A stretch of 64,000 nt of DNA from Ramlibacter tataouinensis (GTDB lineage Bacteria > Pseudomonadota > Gammaproteobacteria > Burkholderiales > Burkholderiaceae_C): assembly GCF_027941915.1 (NCBI RefSeq), contig NZ_CP116009.1, positions 1,550,001 to 1,614,000 on the forward strand. The letters run 5' to 3'. The stretch's first letter is position 1; each line of letters starts with the position of its first letter. Shown one piece after another: positions 17,401 to 24,333 of the stretch. The notes beneath the pieces are model-generated. The model had not been told where the DNA came from. It saw only the letters and a list, made by a program, of their open reading frames with translations, and ran no database searches. The position numbers were made by a program, and so were the translations under genes.

Positions 17401-18992
17401 GCATTGAGTGAGTCCAGCTCGCGCTGCTCGTCCGGGCCGAACAGCGGCAACCGGGCCAGCGGGCCGGACGACGCGGCGAAGGCCGCGAGCCAGGCACCGA
17501 GCTGGCTGGCGATCGCCAGGCCGGTGTCCGCATCGAAGGCTGCGCCGTCGAGCACGAGTTCGAGCGAGGCGCCGCCGGCCGCCGGTCGCACCAGCAGCTC
17601 GCAGCCGGCAGGGGGGTCGCAGTGGCGCAGCGCGATCGCGACCCGGGCGATCGCGGGCAGCGGCGACTGCCGCTCGCCCAGGCGCCGCGGCAGGTCGCGG
17701 GTCATCGGTCCGGCGGCCCGAGCGCGGGCCACGGCGGCTTCGGCGGCGCCCACAGCCTGCAGCGTGGTCGCGCCGGGATCGGTGCGCAGGGCCAGCGGCA
17801 CCCAGGCGCTCAGCCATGGCTGCAGCTCCCGCACCTGGTCGGCCAGCACGCCGTCGGTGTAGAGCAGCGTGCCTTCGGGGTGGCCGGTCAGCGTCGCCAG
17901 CCAGGCCTGGCAGGCGGCCACCGTGGTGGCGCCATGCGGCGCCACCCCCAGGTCGAGGCATCGCGCCGACGCATCGGCCTCGGCACCGCTGCGGCGCGGG
18001 TACGGCAGTTCCGTCGGCTTGGCCGCGTGCAGGACCTCGGTCCAGTGCTGCTCGCCGCGCGCGATGGCCTCGCTGCGTTCGGCCAGCTGCGCGGCGGCGC
18101 CAGCCGGCAGGCCCAGCACGTTGCCCGGCTTCAACCCGCAGGCCTCGCCTTCCAGCCCGGCGACGCCGGTGAGTAGCAGTTCGCCATCGACGGCAGCGAT
18201 GCGAACCGCATCGCCTTGCACCGACAGCACGGTGCCCGGCGCGGCGGCGCCGGCGGCGCCGGTCGCCTCGGCACCGCGCACCAGCAGCAGCCGATCGCCC
18301 GCCAGCAGCTTGGCGCGGGCCAGCGGATTCGGGTAGCTGCCGAAATCCAGGGCGCGCACCAGCGCAGCGAGTTCGGCGGCGGGGCGGCCGAAGTCGAGCG
18401 TGCCGAGCGCGGCCGGGCGGCGGTGCCGGCCGAAGTACTGCCGCTCGCCCTGCTGGGCGGCCAGCCGCAGTTCGCCGCACCCGATGTCCTGCGCCAGCGC
18501 CGTGAAGCTGGCCAGCCCGGCCTCGTAGCACTTGGCGTTCAAACTGAGCGCGGTTTCCCGCGGCGAGACCTCGAACGAGGCCTGCCGCACGATGCGGCCG
18601 GCGTCGGCACGGGCCGTCATCTCGTGCCAGCTGACGCCGTGCAGGCGCTCCTGCGCCATCAGGGCCCAGCACGTCGCGTTGAGCCCGGCATAGCGCGGCA
18701 GCAGTGCATCGTGGAAGTTGATCGCCAGCCGGCCCGCGCGCGCCAGCACCGCGGCCGGCAGCATGCGCAGGTTGGCGATGCTGAAGAGGTAGTCGAAGGC
18801 GATGCCGTCGAGCGCGGCCTCCCAGCCCGCTTCCATCCGCACGGCTTCGATGCCCTGGCCGGCGGCCCACTCCAGGTTGGCCGCGCTGGCCGACACCACG
18901 GCCAGCGCCTGGTGACCGGCATCCCGCCAGGCCTGCACGCAGGGGACCAGCAGGCTGCCGTCTCCCACGAACACTGCGTTGATTTGATCCAT
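14433..18992 (-). CDS. NRPS: formyltransferase-like, degenerate C, A with embedded luciferase-like monooxygenase, PCP
   Basis: A 1519-residue synthetase. Residues about 1-300 resemble methionyl-tRNA/sugar formyltransferases (FHDALLPRYAGLNATCWAL near residue 95, then a C-terminal barrel-like part). Residues about 310-535 look like the end of a condensation domain but hold no HHxxxDG. The adenylation domain starts about 540: A3 TSGSTGKPKG (about 690), A4 SLSFDISVLE. There it is interrupted by a luciferase-like monooxygenase of the natural-product type (about 760-1115; WTPERHFHAFGG, LHHPIRIAEDWA, SFASGWQPNDF, LTAAGNPRTF). The A domain then resumes with A5 NMYGPTETT (about 1195), A7 YRTGDLV, A8 and A10 PNGKVDRKLLP. 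The PCP Ser is in GGHSLL (about 1451). Read by eye, the pocket residues are D-I-L-Q-L-G-M-V-W-K, close to the known glycine code. ATG at 18992 has an upstream AGAGGGA. Confidence 0.93.
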   Translation of the reverse strand: MDQINAVFVGDGSLLVPCVQAWRDAGHQALAVVSASAANLEWAAGQGIEAVRMEAGWEAALDGIAFDYLFSIANLRMLPAAVLARAGRLAINFHDALLPRYAGLNATCWALMAQERLHGVSWHEMTARADAGRIVRQASFEVSPRETALSLNAKCYEAGLASFTALAQDIGCGELRLAAQQGERQYFGRHRRPAALGTLDFGRPAAELAALVRALDFGSYPNPLARAKLLAGDRLLLVRGAEATGAAGAAAPGTVLSVQGDAVRIAAVDGELLLTGVAGLEGEACGLKPGNVLGLPAGAAAQLAERSEAIARGEQHWTEVLHAAKPTELPYPRRSGAEADASARCLDLGVAPHGATTVAACQAWLATLTGHPEGTLLYTDGVLADQVRELQPWLSAWVPLALRTDPGATTLQAVGAAEAAVARARAAGPMTRDLPRRLGERQSPLPAIARVAIALRHCDPPAGCELLVRPAAGGASLELVLDGAAFDADTGLAIASQLGAWLAAFAASSGPLARLPLFGPDEQRELDSLNATAVDFDAGATVHHAIAAQLARAPGQVAVEGAGQSLTGGQLDEQSSALAQRLLARGVQPGDIVGLCLPRTPQLLVAVLGVLKAGAAWLPLDPEYPRERLQFMVEDSRAPLVLVSAATAGALALDARRLLHIDQETDAGPALRELPAADPRRAAYVIYTSGSTGKPKGVVVTHRNVVNFFAGMDQRVPLREGARWLAVTSLSFDISVLELCWTLARGVTVVLHGDDSAASAKPIEFSLYYFASDEANAPGERYRLLMEGARFADREGFAAVWTPERHFHAFGGLFPNAALASAAIAAITSRVQIRAGSCVAPLHHPIRIAEDWAFVDNISQGRIGVSFASGWQPNDFVLMPQAFDKRQDVMVERLDVVRRLWRGEAVEFPGPKGTPVSIRTLPRPIQKELPVWLTAAGNPRTFEQAGTLGCRLLTHLLGQKVEDVAEKLQIYRAAWRKAGHPGDGHVTLMLHTFVGPDEARTREIARGPMKQYLRSAVDLVRLAAWSFPTFVERASASGKSPLEIMESAPLSEAEMDALLDHAFERYYGTSSLIGSPERCLELVARVQAAEVDEIACLIDFGIAPDEVLASLPHLKAVMEAAQASRAAPRRATVAEQVLQHGITHLQCTPSMAAMLLADSGGRAALARLEALLVGGEALPLEMAAQLRAQVPGALVNMYGPTETTVWSTTCQLDRVEGLVPLGRPIANTQLSIRTPGGAECPALVAGELCIGGDGVTDGYLHRPELTAERFVPDAAQPHRRWYRTGDLVRRLPGGTIEFLGRMDHQVKIRGHRIELGEIESVLLRQDGVKQAVVVARTNSAGQPFLAGYVSARPDAVLQAGALREAVAQALPEIMVPQAVLVLPALPMTPNGKVDRKLLPDPRGGGASRGAPAAAAPLAPGNPMEKTIAAIWQDVLGLASVGSTENFFDLGGHSLLVVQVQRRLREATGQEVAITDMFRLPTIQALAAHLAGGAASTAVAQGQSRAQARRMLRNRNLQTQ

Positions 18993-19008
18993 CCCTGTCC
19001 CTCTTGAT

Positions 19009-19833
19009 TCACGATGACGAAATGAGGATGCGGGGCGTCGCATCGACACCGCAGTCAGGACCCTCGCAGCCCGGCGGGGCCTGCTCCTGCTCCCGTTGCA
19101 GCGTCGGCGCGGGTGCGAGCGAGTCGAGCTCCACCATGCGCACCTGCGCCGCCGGCCGGCAAGCCAGGCTGAGCACGTGGGTAGCTGGCGCCGGCAGCCG
19201 CATCACCACCAGCCCGGTGGCGCTGCGCGCCTCGCCAAGCAGCACGTCGAAGCAGCCGTCGCCGGCGGGCTGCAGCGCGATGCGCGGCTGGCCGGCCGCG
19301 AGCCCGAGGCCGCGCGCCTTCCAGAATGCTTCCAGCGCCGTCCAGTGCTCGTGCAAGGCCTCGGCGTCCTGCGGCGGCTGGGCCCCGCTGTCCATGTAGG
19401 GGGCCAGCAGGCCCGCGTCCAGGCCTTCGCCCAAAGGCTCGGCATCGATGCCGACCGGCGCTCGCGGGTCCAGCGCGAAGGCCACCAGCGCGCGGCTGCG
19501 CGTCAGGCTGAAATGCAGGTCCTCGCCGCCGGGCGACAGCAGCAGCGGCTGGCCGTGCGGCCCGCTGCCGAAGCGCAGCTCCTGCGGATCGACCGCCAGT
19601 GCAAGGCCCAGCGCCATGCGCCGCATGGCGTGCGCGACCACGAAGGCGCGCCGGTCGCGGTCGAACTTGAACCGCGCGGCCCGCTCGCGCTCCTGCGGGT
19701 CCAGCAGGCGCACGAACGCCTGGCATGCCCCGCAGCCGAGCCCGTCCGGGCTCGCCGTCCAAACTTCCACCCCACCCAGCATGCGTTCTTCCCATCGGAC
19801 TGCCGTTGCGCCCTGTTGCAGGGATGTTTGCAT
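19009..19833 (-). CDS. 4'-phosphopantetheinyl transferase (Sfp type)
   Basis: A 274-residue Sfp-type transferase that would attach the phosphopantetheine arm to the carrier domains of the adjacent NRPS and PKS. It shows the N-terminal FKFDRDRRAFVVAHAMRR segment, LHFSLTRSRALVAFAL, the Mg-binding VGIDAE (consensus GVDIE) and EHWTALEAFWKARG. The last motif keeps the metal-binding Glu and the final Lys of the consensus W-[ST]-x-K-E-A-x-x-K, but has Leu where the first Lys is expected. The ATG at 19833 is preferred over one at 19863 because GAGGTGAAGGGG stands just before it. It is the first gene of the operon, 16 bp before the NRPS. Confidence 0.92.
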   Translation of the reverse strand: MQTSLQQGATAVRWEERMLGGVEVWTASPDGLGCGACQAFVRLLDPQERERAARFKFDRDRRAFVVAHAMRRMALGLALAVDPQELRFGSGPHGQPLLLSPGGEDLHFSLTRSRALVAFALDPRAPVGIDAEPLGEGLDAGLLAPYMDSGAQPPQDAEALHEHWTALEAFWKARGLGLAAGQPRIALQPAGDGCFDVLLGEARSATGLVVMRLPAPATHVLSLACRPAAQVRMVELDSLAPAPTLQREQEQAPPGCEGPDCGVDATPRILISSS

Positions 19834-19976
19834 GGCCCCTTCACCTCGTGGGCGGTGATGCATGGCCCGTACGGACTACCCGAGGTGACGCCTACGCAGC
19901 GGCGGGGCGGCGTCCTACAGAGAACCTCGTGCATTGGTTGAACATTTGTCACACCAAACCCGAGCTGACGCACGCC

Positions 19977-20840
19977 ATGCAGCACGACACCCGACCGCCC
20001 GCATCGGGCTCGCGCACGGCCCGGCGGCCGATCGCGATCCTGTCGTACCACCAGACTGCCCGGCCGCCGCGACGAGGTACGCCCGTGCGCTCGCTGGTGC
20101 TGCCGCCGAGCCGGTTTGCCCGGCAGTTGCGGGCGCTGCGTCTGCTGGGCTGGCGGGGCATGTCGATGCGCGACCTCGGGCCTTACCTGCAGGGCGAGAA
20201 GACCGGCAAGGTGTTCGGCATCACGCTGGACGACGGCTACCTGAACAACTACGAAGAGGCGCTGCCGGTGCTGCGGGCGCTCGGTTTCACTGCCACCGCC
20301 TTCATCGTCAGCGGCCAGGTCGGCGGCTCGAACGTGTGGGACCACCCCAAGGGCGCGCCGGCCGTGCCGCTGATGGGCCTGTTGCACCTGCGCGAATGGT
20401 TGGCCGCCGGCATGGAAATCGGCGGCCACACGCGCAACCACGTGAACCTGTGCGAGTGCGACGACGACACCGCGCGCGAGGAGATCGCCGGCTGCAAGCG
20501 CGACCTGGAGCAGTCGCTGGGCGTCGAGGTGCGCAGCTTCAGCTACCCGTACGGCGCGCACCGCGGCGAACATGCGCAGATGGTGCGCGAGGCGGGGTAC
20601 GCGACGGCCACCACGATCGTCAGTTCGCGCGTGCGGCCGGAAGACGACGCACTGCGCCTGCCGCGCATCTCGGTCCACCTGCAGGACAAGCTGCCCCGCC
20701 TGCTGGCCCAGGTGACCACCGACTACGAGGACTGGCGCATGCGGCGTCCCAAGAACCGCCTGCAGCCGACTTCGCGCTGGTACCAGGCGGCGGCCGCTGC
20801 CGTGCAGCAGATGGGCTCTTCAGGTACGGCCAACCCCTGA
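19977..20840 (+). CDS. Polysaccharide deacetylase family protein (NodB fold)
   Basis: A 287-residue metal-dependent carbohydrate esterase 4 homologue. It carries motif 1 TLDDGY (residues 83-88; consensus TFDDG), the zinc-binding motif 2 HTRNH (151-155), and motif 3 SFSYPYGAH, all in the right order and spacing. No signal peptide or membrane segment is evident, so it may act in the cytoplasm. ATG at 19977 is chosen; the longer upstream frame overlaps the divergent operon. It is transcribed away from the phosphopantetheinyl transferase across 143 bp, so the two may share control. Substrates of this family include N-acetyl sugars, but some members act on other amides. Confidence 0.85.
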   Translation: MQHDTRPPASGSRTARRPIAILSYHQTARPPRRGTPVRSLVLPPSRFARQLRALRLLGWRGMSMRDLGPYLQGEKTGKVFGITLDDGYLNNYEEALPVLRALGFTATAFIVSGQVGGSNVWDHPKGAPAVPLMGLLHLREWLAAGMEIGGHTRNHVNLCECDDDTAREEIAGCKRDLEQSLGVEVRSFSYPYGAHRGEHAQMVREAGYATATTIVSSRVRPEDDALRLPRISVHLQDKLPRLLAQVTTDYEDWRMRRPKNRLQPTSRWYQAAAAAVQQMGSSGTANP

Positions 20841-20842
20841 GC

Positions 20843-21673
20843 TCAGCCGGGTTGCGGCTGCCAGCGCAGGCGGTCGGCGCCCGTGTAGCACAGGAAGCGC
20901 CGGTTGAGCGCACGGCCGACCGTGCACAGACCCAATTGCTGCGCCACTTCGTGCCCCATCTGGGTCATGCCGCTGCGCGACACGACGATGGCCACGCCCA
21001 TCTGGGCCGACTTGATCACCATTTCACTGGTCAGCCGGCCCGTGGTGTAGAACACCAGCGGCTCGTCGGGGGCGGCGTCCTGCGAGACCAGCCCCTGCAT
21101 CCACATCCATCCCGCGATGGTGTCGATCGCGTTGTGCCGGCCCACGTCCTCGACGAACAGCAGCATTTCGCTGCCGCGAAACAGCGCGCAGCCATGCACC
21201 GACCCGGCCGACTTGTAGGTGCTCTCCTGGTGGCGGATCGCCTCCAGGATGCCGTACAGGGCCTGCTGCCCGAGCACGGCCGGCGGCAGGCGCAGTGCGG
21301 TCACTTCGTCCATCAGCGCGCCGAACACGCTACCCTGGCCGCAGCCGGTGGTGACGATGCGCCGGGCCGTTCGCTCCTCGATGCGGTCGATGCCGGCGCG
21401 GGTCTTCACCGCGGCACTCGACACCTCCCAATCGACGGTGACCGATTCGACCTCGTCGACCGATCGCACCAGCCGCTGGTTGCGCAGGTAACCTAGCACC
21501 AGCCATTCGGGGTGCGCGCCCAGCGTCATCAGCGTGACGAGTTCGCGCTTGTCCACGTAAAGGGTGAGGTCGCGCTCGGCCGGGATGGCCACGCGCTGCG
21601 GCTGGCCGTGCTCGTCGAGCACGTCCACTTCCTGTGTCAGGGGCGCGCTCGCCCGGGTCAGTCGCGGCAACAT
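20843..21673 (-). CDS. fdhD: Formate dehydrogenase sulfurtransferase/accessory protein FdhD
   Basis: FdhD passes sulfur to the molybdenum cofactor and is needed for formate dehydrogenase activity. The 276-residue protein shows family stretches: DEVESVTVDWEV, TTGCGQGSVFGAL, GSVHGCALF, LFVEDVGRHNAIDTIAGWM and VFYTTGRLTSEMVIKSAQMG. In the E. coli protein the sulfur-carrying loop has two Cys (CxxC); here the loop is CGQG with only one. The ATG at 21673 was chosen because the family similarity begins right after it. It is the last gene of the formate dehydrogenase run. Confidence 0.94.
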   Translation of the reverse strand: MLPRLTRASAPLTQEVDVLDEHGQPQRVAIPAERDLTLYVDKRELVTLMTLGAHPEWLVLGYLRNQRLVRSVDEVESVTVDWEVSSAAVKTRAGIDRIEERTARRIVTTGCGQGSVFGALMDEVTALRLPPAVLGQQALYGILEAIRHQESTYKSAGSVHGCALFRGSEMLLFVEDVGRHNAIDTIAGWMWMQGLVSQDAAPDEPLVFYTTGRLTSEMVIKSAQMGVAIVVSRSGMTQMGHEVAQQLGLCTVGRALNRRFLCYTGADRLRWQPQPG

Positions 21674-21759
21674 CACCGCCAGTCTAAGGAACCCGGCCGG
21701 CCGCGCAGCCGGTGTTGGTGCCCGCGCTGGCTGTTGTGCGGGCCAGGCGCCGACCGGCT

Positions 21760-22224
21760 TCAGGGCTTCTGGGCCGGTGCCGCCTGGGGCTTGGCCGGCG
21801 CCATTTGGGCTGCCTCCGGCCGCCCGCTGGGCGGGCTGGAGGCGGTGCCGGGCGGGGAATGCGCACCGGAGGCCTCCAGCGGCTTCTGCTCCGCCGGGGT
21901 ATAGGCGAAGGGTCCCGGGTCCGCGCACGGCTGCGGCGGCACCGAGGCGACCGGGGTGCCGGACGCGGCGGCGGCCGGGGCTGGGGCCTGCGCAGCCGCT
22001 GTCGCCACCGGCTTGACCGCACCGCCGGACTTGCCGCCGAACTTGGCCGCGACCCGGTCCTGTACTTTGCACAACTGCCAGGCGTCGACCTTGGCCTGCC
22101 AGGCCGCCTTGGCCTTGGCCTCGGCGGCCTTGGCCTGGGCCGCCTGGTCGGGCGGCGGCAGCTTGGCCAGCGATACGGTCGCGACGACCGGCAACAGCAG
22201 TGCAAGGGTGTGGTGCAGCTTCAT
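21760..22224 (-). CDS. Small secreted Ala/Pro-rich protein of the formate dehydrogenase locus
   Basis: A 154-residue protein with no recognised domain. The first 20 residues (MKLHHTLALLLPVVATVSLA) form a plausible signal peptide. An Ala/Lys-rich helical stretch (QAAQAKAAEAKAKAAWQAKV, about 28-47) follows, then a Pro/Ala-rich low-complexity tail. Two Cys residues could form a disulfide. It starts 9 bp after the stop of the gamma subunit and precedes fdhD, so it belongs to the operon. Function unknown. Confidence 0.7.
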   Translation of the reverse strand: MKLHHTLALLLPVVATVSLAKLPPPDQAAQAKAAEAKAKAAWQAKVDAWQLCKVQDRVAAKFGGKSGGAVKPVATAAAQAPAPAAAASGTPVASVPPQPCADPGPFAYTPAEQKPLEASGAHSPPGTASSPPSGRPEAAQMAPAKPQAAPAQKP

Positions 22225-22233
22225 CGATGCCCC

Positions 22234-23487
22234 TTAGACGGTGCGGACCTGCTCGGGCGGTTGGGCCGCAGCGCCGCCTTCGGGCTCACTGCGAACGGCC
22301 GGGATGCGGCCTTCCTGGATGGCATCGTGCCAGTACGCGTGGTGCTCCCTGGCCCAGGCCTCGTCGACCCAGCCGTGGCGCATGGCGTCGTACGCGCCGC
22401 GCATGCCGATGGTGCCCAGGTAGATGTGCAGCAACATCATGCACATCATCAGGATGGTGGCGGTGGCATGGATCATGTGCGCCTGCTGCATGGTGCCGCG
22501 CACGTAGTCGATGCCGGGGATCAGGTGATCCAGCACCAGGCCGGAGCCGACCGCGATCAGGCCCAGCAGCAGCACCGCGATCCAGAACAGCACCTTTTCG
22601 CCGGCATTGAAGCGGTGCGAGGGTGGCTCCTCGCCCTTCCTGCTGAAGGCGCCGCCGGCGCGGGCCAGCCAGCGCAGGTCGCCGCGCTGGGGGAACTCGT
22701 CCCGGATGAAGGTGATGATGATCACCACCAGCGAGACGGCAAACAGCGGGCCGGCGAAGTTGTGAACGTTCTTGAGCACGTAGGTCAGTCCGCCGAATAG
22801 CGTCTGGCCGATCAGCGGCAGCAGGAATTCCCGTCCGAACGCCATCACGATGCCCGACACCGCCAGCAGCACGAAGGCGATGGCATTGGCCCAGTGCGCC
22901 GCGCGCTCGAAGGGCGTGAAGCGCTCGATGCGCCGGCCGCCGCCGCCCACCGCCGGGCTGTGCCCCATCTGCCCCATCGTGAACCAGTAGATCGCCAGCG
23001 CCGCCACCGAGATCAGCAGCAGCGCGCCGCCGTAGGGGACCAGCCAGTTGTTGCGCACCTGCCGCCACGCCTCGCCGGCCGTGGTGTAGAGCGAGCCGGG
23101 GTACTTCACCTGTGCCTGGATCAGCACGCCGGCCTCGGGCGCCTCGTGCCGCGGCAGGCTGCTGTAGCCCGCAACCCCGTCCTTGACGCCGCGCCACATC
23201 GGCGAGTTGTTGCCCGGCTGCACGGCATTGCGCTGCGCATTGTTCTGCTGCATGTAGCCGTCGTCGCTCGAGGCATCGCGCTTGACCTCGGGCTTGACGT
23301 CGAAGATGTTCTGGCCCTGGATGCCGCCGGTGCCGGGCACGGCGTCGTCCATGGGCCGCGCCGGTGCCGGCTGGGTGGCTGCTGCGCCCTGCCCCTGCTG
23401 GGCCGGCGCCTGCGCCCAGGCCGGCACGGCAAGCGCGAAGCCCAGGGCCAGCAGCCAGCCGGCCAGGCGATCAGTTGACCTTGGCAT
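22234..23487 (-). CDS. Formate dehydrogenase gamma subunit (cytochrome b556)
   Basis: The 417-residue membrane subunit that would accept electrons from the beta subunit and reduce quinone. After a signal-like N-terminus (LLALGFALAVPAWAQA) there is a long Gln/Pro-rich periplasmic stretch up to about residue 130, longer than in E. coli FdnI. A membrane helix (GGALLLISVAALAIYWFT) follows, then the cytochrome b core starting at RIERFTPFERAAHWANA, with heme-ligand His candidates in AAHWANA, NVHNFAGPLF and MQQAHMIHATATILMMCMMLLHIY. Its start overlaps the small lipoprotein gene by 17 bp, indicating translational coupling. Confidence 0.92.
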   Translation of the reverse strand: MPRSTDRLAGWLLALGFALAVPAWAQAPAQQGQGAAATQPAPARPMDDAVPGTGGIQGQNIFDVKPEVKRDASSDDGYMQQNNAQRNAVQPGNNSPMWRGVKDGVAGYSSLPRHEAPEAGVLIQAQVKYPGSLYTTAGEAWRQVRNNWLVPYGGALLLISVAALAIYWFTMGQMGHSPAVGGGGRRIERFTPFERAAHWANAIAFVLLAVSGIVMAFGREFLLPLIGQTLFGGLTYVLKNVHNFAGPLFAVSLVVIIITFIRDEFPQRGDLRWLARAGGAFSRKGEEPPSHRFNAGEKVLFWIAVLLLGLIAVGSGLVLDHLIPGIDYVRGTMQQAHMIHATATILMMCMMLLHIYLGTIGMRGAYDAMRHGWVDEAWAREHHAYWHDAIQEGRIPAVRSEPEGGAAAQPPEQVRTV

Positions 23488-23695
23488 AGTCGTTCTGCCC
23501 GCGCTGGGTGCGCGTCTTCAGTTGCTGCTCCCAGCTGGCCTGGTCGCCGGGCTTCCAGCCCGGGGCGACGAACGGCTTGCCGGTGCCCTGGAACAGCGCG
23601 GCGTCCCGCTTGCTGCCGCTGGCGGTCTGCGGTTTCTCGCCGCAGGCGGCCAGGCCGAACGCGGCCGCCGCGAGGATCAGGGTACGGACCATCAT
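23471..23695 (-). CDS. Small lipoprotein between the beta and gamma subunit genes
   Basis: A 74-residue protein with a lipoprotein signal: hydrophobic LILAAAAFGLAAC ends in the lipobox LAAC, giving a lipidated Cys near residue 18. The mature part is short and polar (QGTGKPFVAPGWKPGDQASW). It shares ATGA with the beta-subunit stop (4-bp overlap) and overlaps the start of the gamma subunit by 17 bp, so it is locked into the operon. No domain recognised; it may help assemble or anchor the periplasmic enzyme, which is inference. Confidence 0.75.
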   Translation of the reverse strand: MMVRTLILAAAAFGLAACGEKPQTASGSKRDAALFQGTGKPFVAPGWKPGDQASWEQQLKTRTQRGQNDYAKVN

Positions 23696-24309
23696 GACTT
23701 CTGCCCTCCCGGCTGGCCGGCCTGGCGCGAACCGTAGGCCGTGCCCCAGCCCCAGACTTCGGCACCCTTGCCGCGCTTGACCACCCGGTTGCGGAAGATG
23801 TCGGCGACCACGTCGCCGTCGCCGCCCAGCAGGGCCTTGGTGGAGCACATCTCGGCGCAGGCCGGCAGCTTGCCTTCGGCCAGCCGGTTGCGCCCGTACT
23901 TCTCGAACTCGGCCTGCGAGCCATGCTCTTCAGGGCCGCCGGCGCAGAAGGTGCACTTGTCCATCTTGCCGCGCACGCCGAAGCTGCCCGAGGCCGGGAA
24001 CTGCGGCGCGCCGAACGGGCAGGCATAGCTGCAGTAGCCGCAGCCGATGCAGGTGTCCTTGTCGTGCAGGACCACGCCTTCCTCGGTGCGGTAGAAGCAG
24101 TTGACCGGGCACACCGCCATGCAGGGCGCGTCGGAGCAGTGCATGCAGGCCACCGAGATCGAGCGCTCGCCCGGCACGCCGTCGTTGAGCGTGACCACCC
24201 GGCGGCGGTTGACGCCCCAGGGAATCTCGTGCTCGTTCTTGCAGGCGGTCACGCAGCTGTTGCATTCGATGCAACGCTCCGAGTCGCAGATGAATTTCAT
24301 TCGAGCCAT
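23692..24309 (-). CDS. Formate dehydrogenase beta subunit, four [4Fe-4S] clusters
   Basis: A 205-residue ferredoxin-like electron-transfer subunit carrying electrons from the molybdenum subunit to the cytochrome b subunit. Four Cys clusters are visible: CIECNSCVTACKNEHEIPWG (residues about 13-32), CMHCSDAPCMAVCP, CIGCGYCSYACPFGAP, and CTFCAGG pairing with CAEMCSTKAL. The layout matches HybA/FdnH-type proteins, but there is no C-terminal membrane anchor, as in many betaproteobacterial enzymes. It starts 24 bp after the alpha-subunit stop. Confidence 0.95.
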   Translation of the reverse strand: MARMKFICDSERCIECNSCVTACKNEHEIPWGVNRRRVVTLNDGVPGERSISVACMHCSDAPCMAVCPVNCFYRTEEGVVLHDKDTCIGCGYCSYACPFGAPQFPASGSFGVRGKMDKCTFCAGGPEEHGSQAEFEKYGRNRLAEGKLPACAEMCSTKALLGGDGDVVADIFRNRVVKRGKGAEVWGWGTAYGSRQAGQPGGQKS

Positions 24310-24333
24310 GTCTGCCTCCAGTCAGCGCCTGCC

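Noticed and set aside
15136..18870. 1244-codon frame overlapping the NRPS in another frame
   Set aside because: Low-complexity Arg/Ala protein with no motifs; the NRPS frame has all core motifs.
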